Assembly (NCBI GenBank): GCA_973895155.1
Contig: OZ316894.1
Location: 23,808,001-23,872,000 of the forward strand
Origin: Marsupella aquatica
Lineage: Eukaryota; Marchantiophyta
Length of the DNA stretch: 64,000 nt
Direction of reading: 5' to 3'
This document shows, in pieces, positions 25,401 to 36,060 of the stretch; position 1 is the stretch's first letter; each line of letters opens with the position of its first letter. The notes beneath the pieces were generated by a model. That model worked only from the letters and a program-made list of their open reading frames with translations, was not told where the DNA came from and did not search any database. Position numbers and translations under genes: made by a program.

Positions 25401-26684
25401 AATTTTTAAACCCGGATCTTGTAGATTACGGCGTGCTGGTACGACCGACATTATCGGAGTGGAGTGAGGGTGGACATGATCGAGTGATGCTGAGAAAACT
25501 GGACATCGACAATATCCGAGTCATTTCCAGTATTCTAGGCCAAAGCATTGCCCTGGATCACTATGCTAGAAAGGTCGAAACTCGTCACGTCAATGATCAT
25601 TTCCGTTTTATAATGGTCTGAGATCTTCCTCGAGGAGAATTAGTCTTGTCACCTGGTTTTCTTTATCCTTCTGATCTGTTATCCCGAACAAGTTTTACAC
25701 TTGTGTGTGACAGGAGGATCACGTATTTTGTGGTCTCTGGATACTTTATGTAACACAATAAATCTTTTATCATGTTCATAACCGGGGTGCCCTCCTGGCA
25801 GGTTGACGAGATGGTGACTACGTTCAGTGAGTTAAATAGAGGGATGGAGCAGACCGGAACTTTTACCATGACGCGCAAAAGCCTGTTTCAGCTTGTTGCA
25901 GCGGCCAACACAACTCTTGCAGATGTCATTCTGCGGCTGGGCCTTCTTGAAAGGTGACAAGAAGTGAATCAAAAGAAGGGTGTAGTCCGCCTCGGACAGT
26001 AGATCATTGAACGGCAAATAATAGGATCGGCAAATAGTAGGATCACTCTGCGAGCTATTGTAAAAGGATTATTAAGTCCACTCAAAAGTCGGGTGTTTGT
26101 GGGTTCAAAGCTTCCAAATTGTGGTTATCCTTTGTGTGGTGTTGACATCTGGTCATACAATTTTCCCTCCCTGTATTGCAGGTCGGATGCGGCATGGAAG
26201 GATGCCAATTATGCACAGATCTGGGAATATCTCCGGGATGACTTTGAGCTCGATGAGCGATTTGAGAGTCTTGACTTCAAGCTGAACATTATTCAGGTAA
26301 CGGACGAGGTGCATTTGTGTAGGGTTTAGGAGAGCCTAAGAATTCGTGCCTCTCGCGATAGTCGTATGACGTCCCCTCTTGCCTGTACAGATTTTTGATT
26401 CATTGCTGGCCGGGTCAAATTTCCTTCACTGCGTCATACTTAATCTAGTTTCCTCGTTGTTTTGTGAATTCTTTCCCTGGGTTGTAGATCATAATTGTAT
26501 GTTATTTTGGTTTTAGACAAGCTAACTTCTTAATTTGTGGCCTTTGCAGCACAATGTCCGGTTTTTCCTTGAGATTCTTCAAAACCGGAAGTCTGATACG
26601 TTGGAGTGGATCATTATTCTTCTTATTACGGGAGAGATTTGTGTCTCCCTTTATGACATTCTTCACACAGCTGGAGCGATCTAA
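22468..26684 (+). CDS. RRG: DUF155 / RMND1-Sif2-Sif3 family protein (RRG-like), 8 exons, 636 aa
   Basis: Homologue of plant RETARDED ROOT GROWTH proteins and animal RMND1, organellar membrane proteins linked to mitochondrial function. Exons: 22468-23438, 23962-24119, 24220-24247, 24291-24493, 25425-25573, 25802-25953, 26182-26296, 26550-26684 (1911 nt, in frame). The first ~310 residues are low-complexity and probably hold the transit peptide, with RNFSTSSAG resembling a cleavage region; a PPPPPRSD stretch precedes the domain. Motifs: DDIFIPVKAF at the domain start, VAFQYGSVVFFNFGD, LDIDNIRVISSILGQSIALD, MTRKSLFQLVAAANTTLADV, LLERSDAAWKDA, YAQIWEYLRDDFEL, and C-terminal WIIILLITGEICVSLYD, the family's terminal membrane helix. 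Exon 3 (28 nt) is inferred because it is the only segment found that closes the frame between exons 2 and 4. Two ATGs start the ORF; either could be used. Confidence 0.9.
25228..25373. repeat. 73-bp two-copy tandem repeat in DUF155 intron 4
   Basis: TTGACTTCCAACTCACAT begins at 25228 and again at 25301; both copies run through AACTAACGTATCG and CTCAATAA to a shared GAGCCTTG end. It lies within intron 4 and does not touch exons. Confidence 0.8.
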
Positions 26685-27569
26685 TGGACGTATTCCGGGA
26701 AGTTTTGCCGTGCACTACCACCCACGGTGGTATTTTGATTCTGAGCTTCACAATTACTCTATTATTGATTTTTCATGCCCAGCATTCTTTGGGCTACTTC
26801 AGCCTAGATCATTTGGCCTTGTAGCCTCTCAGTCCTTGTGGAAATCACTTCTACGCCATGTGGGAAATCCACATTTTCCTGTTTGTGTTCTACAGCTCGA
26901 GTCTTGCCTATCCCTCCACACCCCATATTAGGATATCCACTGGGCAATGACTATTGAATAAAGACGGGAAGAATTGATGGGAGATTTGCAGCCAAATGAT
27001 GGATCTCCCATCTCTAAGTTGCATATCTGGTAAACGAGATGATGTGCTCAGTCGTCGAGAATTTTGCCATGATTTATGACGTGGTTCAGTTGGCATGTGT
27101 GAGTGAGTGAGTGAGTCTGATCTTGCTCACACAATGATCATACGGAGACTAACAAGGTGTCATGATAAATACAGAATTTGGTACTCAGTCAACGAAGAGC
27201 ACGATTGAATTGTATCAATAATTTGGTGGTAATGGCATCGATGTAACGACAATCTCTGTAACTCGAGTTTTTCCTGTGAAGATACAGGTGTCAGTCACTG
27301 AGCGTCTTTGACTTCTTCTAGATGAGGACATAACAAGATAATATCGGCAAACTTGCTAACTTTGTCAGTCCAGTCTTGTAGGTAGTTAAAGCTTGTAAAG
27401 TGACCCCTGAACGTCATCGAGTGTGCAGCAGACTTGCAGATGTTCTTCCAGCCTGTCTTAAACTTGTGCGGGGTAGAACACTAAGCCAAAAATCATCTTG
27501 TTATCACTTACCTGCAAATCTGGGTGAACTTGAAATGAAGATACCATCAAAGCCCACGTCCAATCAAGG
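26685..27569. other. Intergenic spacer between convergent genes
   Basis: This spacer of about 0.9 kb separates the plus-strand DUF155 gene from the minus-strand Tubby-like gene; it should hold both 3'UTRs and polyadenylation signals. Apart from a GTGA microsatellite near 27100-27115 (GTGAGTGAGTGAGTG) nothing distinct was seen. Confidence 0.6.
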
Positions 27570-30500
27570 TCACTCACAAGCGATCTTGTAGTCTAGACTC
27601 GTGAGACATATCGCGAATGCCTGTCACCAGATTCCCAATTTATGATTCGCCGTGGCAGGGCACACGTCAAAGGAATCATTCAGCGAAAGGGAGATTGAAC
27701 TGTTGTCCAGAATATTGGACCCCTAAAGGCCTTCCAGAACACAAAAGCTATTGCAAATATTTCTAGTAGAGCAGGAACTGGATTACTGTAAGAACAAACC
27801 TGTAAAGCCGACATTGGATGTTGATAGTCTAAATTGTACGCATCATGACCAACCTGCAATTGAGAGGAAGGAGCTCAGCGACAGCCTAAAATAATTTTCT
27901 TCTAGATGGTATCTGCGGTCCAATATCCTGGACACTAGGCAGAAGGAGAATCTGAAAGCAACTAGATCTCAGTGCATTAACTGTCCTCCAAATGAACATT
28001 TTCGTCCTGAACTCTTGAAATGCTATTTATAAGTACTGTGCTTGAATAGCAAATGCACAAAATTTTCACTATTTCTACTATGTGATGATCGATATCTCAG
28101 AGGATTCCTATTTAAACATTTGAAGGCTGTAGTGCTACGTAGTTTCTAAAAAGTGTTTCCGGCTCTCCAGATTACTTCGTAATCATCAGATTACTTCACA
28201 TTCAGCAGATACCAAGCATTCCAGAAATGAAATGAAACATTTAGAGTGTGGACCCAACCTTCCCAAATTGCAAAACTACACTCTCTGGATCTGTATCCGT
28301 AACCAGCTGCACAACAAACATTGCAAGACAATCTTCATGTCGAACCACGAGCGTCATACAAGGACAATCACAGTGGCAAGTACAGATAACTTTGAAAAGG
28401 AAAGAGAACGCCTTTATAATCTGTTGAAGCCTCCTCTTTTTCGAGAAAAGAAAATTGTCACTCCTTTGAAATCTGTTTCATGAAAAAACTTTAGGTAGAT
28501 TTTTGAACGAGGACGGGATTGTGCTCTCGCCAAAACATTCACTAGACGGTAGCTGGACCAGAGACTGTTATACCTGAAAATTCTTTACCGAAGGTTGAGT
28601 TACTCGGCCGCGGAAATTGAGACAAAAAGCATTGAGCTACATACCAAATAGAGGCAACTTATCCATTAGTCGGATACTTCACTGACTTTAATGACATTTG
28701 AGTTCTTCCCCATCAAGCTGGACAGACATCATTGTTCGATGTGAATTGGTCCGAAAGACGTTTTGGGCCTGAGCCACTCATTTGCAAATACAGCTTAGCT
28801 GCAGACTCTAATCTCTTCAGCACATTAGAGTAAGGAAATTAGAAAACATTGCTTCGCAAAAGTGTACTCTGTTCAAAATCAAATAGTTACGTTTGCGAAT
28901 ACTAGTTGATGAGTTATACAATCTCCGTTCATGCAACTCTACAATTCATCCTTGTAAAGTCAAAATGAGCAATGCAAACCTCGTTGTTCCACTGTGGTTT
29001 CTTGCTGTGCATGACCAACATTTGGCGTTGGTCATGGCCACTTCGATACTTAGTAAGCATGGTATGCGATTCGTTTGGCAAAATTTGCTGAAACACGAAA
29101 GGCTTGCCATCTTCAGGGCGTAGAGATGGGATGATGGCGGTTAACTTTCGTGGTCCTCTTAGTCCTAAGATATTTTTGGAGTAAGTCACAGCTCCCAACT
29201 CGCTTCTTTGTTTCAACCTGATGCACATCAACTACAATTCATAGTGTTCATATGGTACTCATTCCCCCTTGCAAATCAAATGTCATTTTGCTTGACTGAA
29301 ATAAGATTGGTCCTAGCTTCGTGGATAAGTAAAACAGACAGCGTGTAGAGAGAATAAATAGTTTTCAACCTCTTTCCTACGGGTAGGAGGTTCCTCTTCG
29401 TGTAGGTAAAAACATATGAAATGGCTTATGAGTGAAATTGAAGCTAACCATATGGATTTCCTAGGTTTCTCTCGAGCCCCTTTGTCATAGAACCAGAAAT
29501 CTGTACCTAGGAAATTTGATTGAACCTGGATGTACAAAAATGTTACAGCATACAAAATTTTAGACAAGCTTCAAAATCAACCTAATTGCATTTCGGAAAC
29601 TTTAGCACGACGTGATCATTCCATAATTTCGATTGTACGAGTACCCCTCAAAACAGTTATCAGCATGCCCTTACCATTCGCATCCCTTTCGCAAGATCTC
29701 TCGTGAAAATCATGTTACATTAGCTAGTTTTTGTCATGTGGAGCTAATTTGTCTGCATAGAAAGTGGCATGGTTGCAGTAGTAGAGACTAGCCGGCCTTT
29801 CCAAAGAAGTTTCCAGTCTTCCTTGATATGTCATCCTGGTCAAGAGAAATGATGTAGTTGCTCCGAATGGTTGTCTTGCGTTTCCGAGCAGACAGCAAGA
29901 AGCGATCTCCGTTCGTGAAATACAACTCGTACCTACTCCCATCCATAAATGCATCAGGAGAAGCTGCTGAGTTTAGAGCCTCAATTTGAAAGTTACAAAT
30001 TCATGCCATACTTATGAAGAAATGTTATCGTTTTTAGGCACTGGACCAGAGCAATTGACATTGTTGGTTTTGGACCTCTTGCCCACTATCAATAACTCCC
30101 TAGAATCAATCCCTTGTTTTTAAAAGAATATAGAATGACTATGAAAGCCGAAGGTAATGGTGCAAAACATCAGAAATTGGATTCAATTCTTGTCACATCT
30201 GGGGCTATCGGCACGGCATGTTTGTTTCATGGTTTTGAAGGAACAAATGAATGTATTGTACATTGTATCTTCCCCCAAAGGCGACCGAGGGAGAGTTTTA
30301 GATGACCTAGGGAAAAGCCAATCTACACGGAACCGCCTGCGAACGTAGCACTGAATTGGCCCACAACCTCTTGGCGCAGGACAAGAGACAAACGTTCGCA
30401 CATCTGAAAGGTCGATCTCCGACACGTTAGGCACACCATCACTACTCCAACCTTCAGGTTGATAAATTGGGGTGATCCCATGTTCCAATAGTTGTCTCTC

Positions 30501-31542
30501 CAGATCCTACACAATGTGCCTATGGTCAGTTTGTACGCAAAACATTTTAAGCTAAGCTGAACCTCCTGCTTGGGTATCATATAGCTTTCCCACACAATGT
30601 GGCTTGCCAATAAAATTCGATCCGTAACAATCCTTAAACTCATGGAATGTTTTAACTGTGATCGTCTCCGAGCGTTTAACGAGGAGCCTCCTTTTACGAT
30701 GAGAGCAATCTACTGCCTTGAAAAAAATGCTAAAGTTACTCATCTTCAAGCCCTGACAATCTACTGCCTTGAAACAAATGCTGAAGTTACTGATCATCAA
30801 GCTGAGGTGATATTACAGTAACCCTAAATGACGGATTCGCTCATGCTTATCAAAACGTGAGTGATTTGCCTAACATTGTACTCATTGTACTCATTGGAGA
30901 TGAAGGAAAGCACGACCCTAACAAATTTAATGCATAAAATTTGTTGTCCAGATTTATATTAGAACAGAAGTTGAATTCAAGGCAAAAGCTTTTCCTCAAC
31001 CGAAGAATTTACGTGTTCCACTACTAGAGACTCGAACTTTCTCTCTTTTCTAGAGCTGTCATAAAAAATAGTTACCCTCTCTCTGGACCCAGCTGAGTTG
31101 CTAAGATCCCTGGGCGTATTGAGGCGGCCAGTCGTGGGAGTTCCGTTGGTGAAATCCCTTGGCGTAACAATACGGCCCGTCATGGGAGTTCCAATCCGTG
31201 GTGTGGCAAGTGGCGTAAGTGGCACCAAACGGTTGGGCCATTGTTGCAAACTCTGGTCCCCGCTCTGGTCCTGATTCAATTAAACAACGTCTAAACTCTC
31301 TAATTGACAAATAAAAGCCACCAGGCATGTTCTTCAACACATCTCGGACTTGTTCTCTTGTTGTAATGACGAAGGGTAAGAGCTTATTGTACTGAATTGA
31401 AGGAAAGATAATGATCATGCTTAGCATGAAAGTTTGATACCGATTGAGCCCGATGCTTTGTGGCTATGCTAAGTGTGAGCAATCCACCACAACCCAGTAC
31501 AATCACAAGAGATGCAAGAACTCTGTGCCAAATTGAAACCAT
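27570..31542 (-). CDS. Tubby-like protein without recognisable F-box; 10 exons, 411 aa
   Basis: Tubby C-terminal beta-barrel protein; the family binds phosphoinositides at membranes. Exons 5' to 3': 31542-31441, 31270-31013, 30506-30329, 29963-29797, 29525-29449, 29217-28980, 28636-28574, 28306-28259, 27853-27800, 27620-27570 (1236 nt, in frame). The tubby domain runs from ~150 to the end: FVSCPAPRG, GPIQCYVRRR, YELYFTNGDRFLLSARKRK, SNYIISLDQDDISR, SNFLGTDFWFYDKG, LGLRGPRKLTAIIP, KPQWNNE, LNFRGRVTQPSVKNFQ, VVLQFGKVG and AFAICLTSLDYKIACE. Exon 1 encodes a hydrophobic helix; exon 2 is rich in TPRD/TGR repeats; plant TLPs usually carry an F-box there. The family's GKLRSN motif reads GKVQSN, split by the exon 4/5 junction, whose donor (AAAG|GCCGGC) is not canonical. 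The exon 1-2 assignment is tentative; the domain is firm. Confidence 0.85.
30706..30807. repeat. 51-bp two-copy tandem repeat in Tubby-like intron
   Basis: CAATCTACTGCCTTGAAA at 30706 recurs at 30757; both continue AAATGCT, AAGTTACT and CATCAAGC or CTTCAAGC. It lies between exons 2 and 3 of the minus-strand gene. Confidence 0.75.
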
Positions 31543-32221
31543 GCAGAGATGACCAAGTTACGGAAACAAAGGATGTGCGATTCTTCCAAGTGAACTAGAA
31601 CTCTAAGGAAACTTGAAAATTTACTTTGATGAATGCTTTGGTACACAAATCCAAGAGAATCAGTTGATGCAAAAGACAAATTTTAGAGGAGAAGAGTGAA
31701 AGAGCTAGAGAAGTTGTATAATTGCTGCACGAAAAGTGATGAGAGGCCAACATGTGTGAAGAAAAGAAGTGAAGAAATGAAAGAATTGATCGCAAGAGAA
31801 GAGTTGGAGGAACAATTTGTTCAACAAAATTTGAGTAGGACCTGACTGGTAGTTGAACTTTTGGCTGTGTATCGACTACGTAAACTATCAGGGTGGGGAA
31901 ACATCTTTTAAGTGCTTGCGGCCCCTCCAACTTTCTCAAGGGCCTTCGATCCCACAAGATTCACTTGAGCACTTTGAACTTAGATGCATTTTGTAGAATT
32001 GGCCGTGTTCTCGTTTTTTTCCTGCCTCTATTTATCTAGAGACAGAGAAACAGCTGGTAGAGACAAAAAGAAGCGAAATAAACATAAGTGTTTTAGTGCA
32101 AAACACACCACTTTCTCGTGTTACAGCTAGCAACTACTTTAGCCAACCCTAACACTAACCTATGTGGTCAATCTCATCATTGCTCATCTATGATATATCA
32201 AGTTTGCTCACATTAACCAAC

Positions 32222-32462
32222 TGGCTGTGGTCAGTTGGCCAGGGGATGAGCCTAGAACTAGAGGGCCCAGGTTCAATCCCCCCTCCACATGCAAGGGTTG
32301 TGGAGGGTGAGTGTGTGTGTGGGTGGGGTGTAGTGTGGTGGGAGTATTGGTTTTTCTTCAGCCCTGGCTGGTCCACTTTGGGCTCTGGTCCAACCCTCTC
32401 TCCCTCCTGGTCCTGGGTATGACCCCCCTTGTGGGCTACCCTACAGAGGTGCATGCTCTGGA
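32222..32462 (+). mobile_element. tRNA-derived SINE
   Basis: The head contains a pol III A box TGGTCAGTTGG (32228-32238) and a B box GGTTCAATCCC (32270-32280), 42 bp apart start to start, as in tRNA genes. The A box matches TRGYNNANNNG and the B box differs by one base from GGTTCGANTCC. The segment is not a functional tRNA: no acceptor stem or anticodon arm can be formed convincingly. A ~170-bp body follows, with a GT-rich stretch and pyrimidine-rich 3' part. The 3' end and target duplication were not located, so the right boundary is approximate. Confidence 0.65.
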
Positions 32463-34392
32463 GTTGATGGTCTATCCTCTGTTGGATTGGTCAGCTTTCG
32501 ATTTCAAGGCAAAAAAAGTTTGCTCACATTATCTGGAGGAGGGGGGATTGTGGGACTGGAGGCATTGTTGGTAGTAGGTCCATTCACTACCAACATCTTA
32601 AATATTGAGTGATAACGTATGATACTGATAGTTTACTCGATATAACGAGTAGCAAGATGGGAGGACGAGTGGGATATAGGATGGAAACATATGTGGGAGT
32701 TTGATCTGTCCACCCACGGGAATACCTGTATCTGGCGGGGGCTGGTGGGGGGCTCTTCACAGGCACCAGGGCTTTGGAGCTAGAGATTGGTGTCCCGGAC
32801 TGCAAGCTTTGTCTGGGCATGGTGGAATATATCTCGCAGATTTTCTTTCAGTGTTTACGCGCATGCCATTGCTGGGGCCTTATGCAGTGGTGCTTGTGTG
32901 GGAGCTTTTTGGTGTGCATTCTGGGCTTGCTGTACTAGACTCAGCAGTGGGGATATAATATGTTCATTCTATTTGCATCTTCTTGTTATACCAAGTCGTG
33001 TGGTTCCTACTGACATAAGCACTGGCATAGGGGCTACCTTGAGTAGGTGGAGCATAGTAGGCTCGTCCCTTTTTATGGAACTTAGGGGCTGTGCCCTTGC
33101 GGCAGGGCATGGGCCTCAGGATGACTTTCAGATTGAGTGGGCACCTACTCTATGGCATTGAACACTGCCAGGGGTTGGGGGGTCCTTGTTTTGCTTTGGC
33201 CGGTGGTGGTCTGGTCTGCTGTTCTGAATGATGTGCCCTTTTGGGCTGTTTGCCTGCTGCCTGTTTGGCTTCTTATCATCTATGGGGTTTGCCGGGAAGA
33301 AATTTCATATGTAATAAAAATTTCAGACAAAAATGACATTCTGCAATTTGAAAAAAAACAAACTTTAGCATGTCCCCTTGGCATTGAGTTACCATATAAG
33401 TAACTACTGTAGTACATCACATGTGCCTTTGTAGTACTTAGTAATGTCCTTCATTTCAACTAAAGTGTGCAAGCTACAGTAGATGAAATCTCCCCATGAT
33501 AATCACCAAACTATTTTCTTTCAATATATACTGGAATATGGGATTCTTCTAACATTTTGTACATTCAAGCAGATTGCAAATTGAGAGTGAAATTGATGAG
33601 GTATAGGCTTAATGGGACCCTTGCCAAAACAAATTTCGGTGATGGGGCCCTACAAAATTTTGTTACAAACTAGGCCCTTCAATGTTACAAACTAGGCCCC
33701 CTAGGACTTCAGTATATATGGTTCTTAAGTGGTAATCAATTGCATGGTCAACCGTACATTTCCCACCGACTTCCACCGCATGCTGCATGTAAGTCCACGT
33801 GTGTAAGTCTATGCTTGAAGACATTTGAAGACATAATGGATTATGTATTCACATTATTATAGAGTTTTAGGGGATCTGTCGCTACATTATAGTGGGTTTG
33901 TAAAATACTTAGTCTAGTTCTTGCAGGCTAGCAAAATTTTCTTGTTATGATGGATTCTATGTTGTCTTTGTTTCACGAACACTTAGACAATTTTGAAAGT
34001 TGCAAAAAGGCAAACAACCAAAAGTAATAGATACTTGGTTCCTTCCATATTTAGTAGAAAAGTTTGGGGTCTAGATGTGAAAAGAAAACATACATTTTGT
34101 CTTGGTTCCACACTTAGGCAATTTTTGAAAGTTGTAGTATGGGCCAATGGTCAAAAGTAGAGTATTACTTAGACAAAAGAACAACAAGAAATGTTAAAAC
34201 ATCATGCAAACCTAAGGATGGTCAATATGTAGAAATTCAAACCTGAAAACACAAACCATATTGTCTTGACATATTGCAGTTTGCACATATTGCAGTTTGC
34301 ACCAGGGTCGCCCACTACTCCACAATTCCCCCCCACAATGTAGTTTATCATTCACTATGGATTGACTCTAAAATTTACAGTAGCTTGTATTG

Positions 34393-34500
34393 GTGGTAGC
34401 TCTTATTGGAACTGACACTTTGAGTGGGTCTAGTTTGAAAGTTTTAGTGGTAGCTCTTATTGGAACTGACACTTTGAGTGGGTCTAGTTTGAAAGTTTTA
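34393..34500. repeat. 54-bp near-perfect two-copy tandem repeat
   Basis: GTGGTAGCTCTTATTGGAAC begins at 34393 and again at 34447, each followed by TGACACTTTGAGTGGGTC and TAGTTTGAAAGTTTTAG. The copies look identical over the full unit, so this is a recent duplication. Confidence 0.9.
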
Positions 34501-34620
34501 GGGGGGCTAGTTTGTAACATAAGTTTCATAAGGGCTATCAGTTAAATTTGGTTTGGTAGGGGTTCTGTCTCGCTCTAGAAACTTGGTTTTCTCAAATTCG
34601 ACTCGGAAACGCACAGCTGC

Positions 34621-36060
34621 TCAAACAGTGAACTCGATGTCGCTGGACTGCCCGGCTATGTCCGGCCTTTTGGCGAAAACGTTCAGGTATGTGGCGTCGG
34701 GAAGCACTCCCGACGGACCACCAGGTTTAGTCCAGTGCAGATCCACGTACTCGCCCACAATCTGGCCGACTTTGGCGCCAGCCATGGCAGAAATGTTGAA
34801 ATGGTGACCCGCGTAAATGCGGCCGAGCTCCGCATCTTTCACTACCGCGCTCAGCGAAGCATACGTTCTAGGCCCGATGGCAGAACTCGATGTATCGCAC
34901 ACGGGGCCAGCGTTGCCTCCGACGACGCTGAAAGGCTTCACCGCCATTCCATTGCGATCAAAATACTGCTGCATTACAGAGGCGCCTGCGGCCGTGATCG
35001 ACGTCGTGAGGCTCGGGTACTCGGGATGGAGATTGTACAACACCCATGGTGTCCAGCTTGGAATTGGTGCGTGATCCGGATCCCCAGTCCTGAAGGCGGT
35101 CAGCGGGCGCCAGAACCAGAATGCCCATTGCATGGACGACCCTAATACGGTCGCGTCGTGCATCGCGACGTGCAATTTCGCATACAGCTCAACAGTGTCG
35201 TAGAGAGAGGTTTCCGCGGGTAACAGGGCCAAGAGTGCCGCATCCCAAAATGCTGGCTGAGTGCAGAGGGAGCCCCTCTTCGGCCCTCCGAACCAGAAAC
35301 TCGCGGCATCATCCATCGCTGGGGTGCGCCCTGGCCAATCTACGCGGCCGATGTCCTTGAGCTCGTTGTATTGGATGTCCCATTCCTTCGAGGGCACGGC
35401 GGGAGGCCTGTACTGGCTCAAGAAGAGCTTCCGGAACGCGATAGGGTCGGGCAGGACGTAGGGCTTCGTTTTCCCGACGTGGGAAAAGTACCGGCTTGAA
35501 GGTGCGTCTGAGGTGTTCTGGTACCGATAAATTCCACGTGCAGGATGAGGCTGATCGAGAGCAGCGGTCGCTGCGTCCAATACGAATTCCTTCCCCGGAT
35601 CGCCGCCCACGCGAGTCTGGACGACTCGCAACGCCACCGCCTCGCCTATCTCCCTCGCCACCTTCTTTTGCGAAGCAGAGAGTCCTACTAGCCCTTGGAG
35701 CTGCTTCAGAAGACACGGATCCAAGAGGAGGTCCGTCTCGAAGGTGAGGTATTGCGTGAGCACGGCGCGGCTTGCGTACGCCACCGCAGCCTCTTCTGTA
35801 GCGCTGCTCCCGTCGAGGCCCGTGCTCTTGAGAGCCACGAGAGCATGCCACTGGGCCAGGTGCATCTGGGAATAGTACGTGTTTGCGTCATTGAAAAGAA
35901 CGCTTCGGGCGCAGATAATCGAATTGAGCAATGAGTTCCACTGCACCGCTGCATTGTCGATTGTTGCGGCAGTGACCGCGCTACAGTGTAGCAGCAGCAG
36001 TGCAGACAGAGAGAGTAGTGCAAATGTGGACATGCTGGACCACACCGCGCCTGCCTCCAT
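34621..36060 (-). CDS. Vanadium-haloperoxidase/PAP2-like protein, intronless, 479 aa
   Basis: Member of the vanadium-dependent haloperoxidase / type 2 phosphatidic-acid phosphatase superfamily, closest in layout to bacterial haloperoxidase-like proteins. One uninterrupted ORF. Residues ~11-31 form a signal peptide (leucine-rich, ending SAVTA), so the product is probably secreted or vacuolar. Family landmarks in order: IDNAAVQWN, YYSQMHLAQWHALVAL, the GIYRY...PYVLPDP...SQYRPP segment, FWFWRPLTAFR (~314-324), LHPEYPS (~344-350), and RIYAGHHF (414-421). The canonical active site is K-x6-RP, PSGH and SRxxxGxHxxxD. Here the position of the first Lys holds Q311, PSGH reads PSLT (349-352) so the catalytic His is missing, and the third motif keeps R414 and H420 but reads GR rather than SR. 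Vanadate binding or phosphatase chemistry is therefore doubtful. The absence of introns beside intron-rich neighbours could reflect gene transfer or retroposition. The function is unknown. Confidence 0.85.
   Translation of the reverse strand: MEAGAVWSSMSTFALLSLSALLLLHCSAVTAATIDNAAVQWNSLLNSIICARSVLFNDANTYYSQMHLAQWHALVALKSTGLDGSSATEEAAVAYASRAVLTQYLTFETDLLLDPCLLKQLQGLVGLSASQKKVAREIGEAVALRVVQTRVGGDPGKEFVLDAATAALDQPHPARGIYRYQNTSDAPSSRYFSHVGKTKPYVLPDPIAFRKLFLSQYRPPAVPSKEWDIQYNELKDIGRVDWPGRTPAMDDAASFWFGGPKRGSLCTQPAFWDAALLALLPAETSLYDTVELYAKLHVAMHDATVLGSSMQWAFWFWRPLTAFRTGDPDHAPIPSWTPWVLYNLHPEYPSLTTSITAAGASVMQQYFDRNGMAVKPFSVVGGNAGPVCDTSSSAIGPRTYASLSAVVKDAELGRIYAGHHFNISAMAGAKVGQIVGEYVDLHWTKPGGPSGVLPDATYLNVFAKRPDIAGQSSDIEFTV

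Larger units (their letters stand above)
31543..34620. other. Intergenic region with SINE and diverged repeats
   Basis: This stretch holds the Tubby-like gene's 5' flank, a tRNA-derived SINE near 32222, a G/T-rich stretch to ~33.3 kb with no coding potential, and AT-rich DNA after that. Short repeats include TTACAAACTAGGCCC twice near 33662-33697 and a 54-bp duplication at 34393-34500. Confidence 0.6.

Noticed and set aside
27600-27800. In-frame read-through of the penultimate Tubby exon (EIFAIAFVFWKAF)
   Set aside because: A proper final exon coding AFAICLTSLDYKIACE with a clean AG acceptor lies at 27570-27620 and fits the family's C terminus.
28232-28483. Plus-strand ORF whose TITVASTDNF resembles the tubby RVTxASVKNF motif
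   Set aside because: It is opposite in strand to, and overlaps, the real tubby exons, where the true motif is encoded at 28574-28636 on the minus strand.
32228-32280. A functional tRNA gene
   Set aside because: Pol III boxes are present, but no cloverleaf with acceptor stem and anticodon arm can be formed, so it was called a SINE.
35309-35851. 180-codon minus-strand ORF and several plus-strand ORFs within the haloperoxidase-like gene
   Set aside because: They are shadows of the GC-rich 479-codon ORF and lack the family features.
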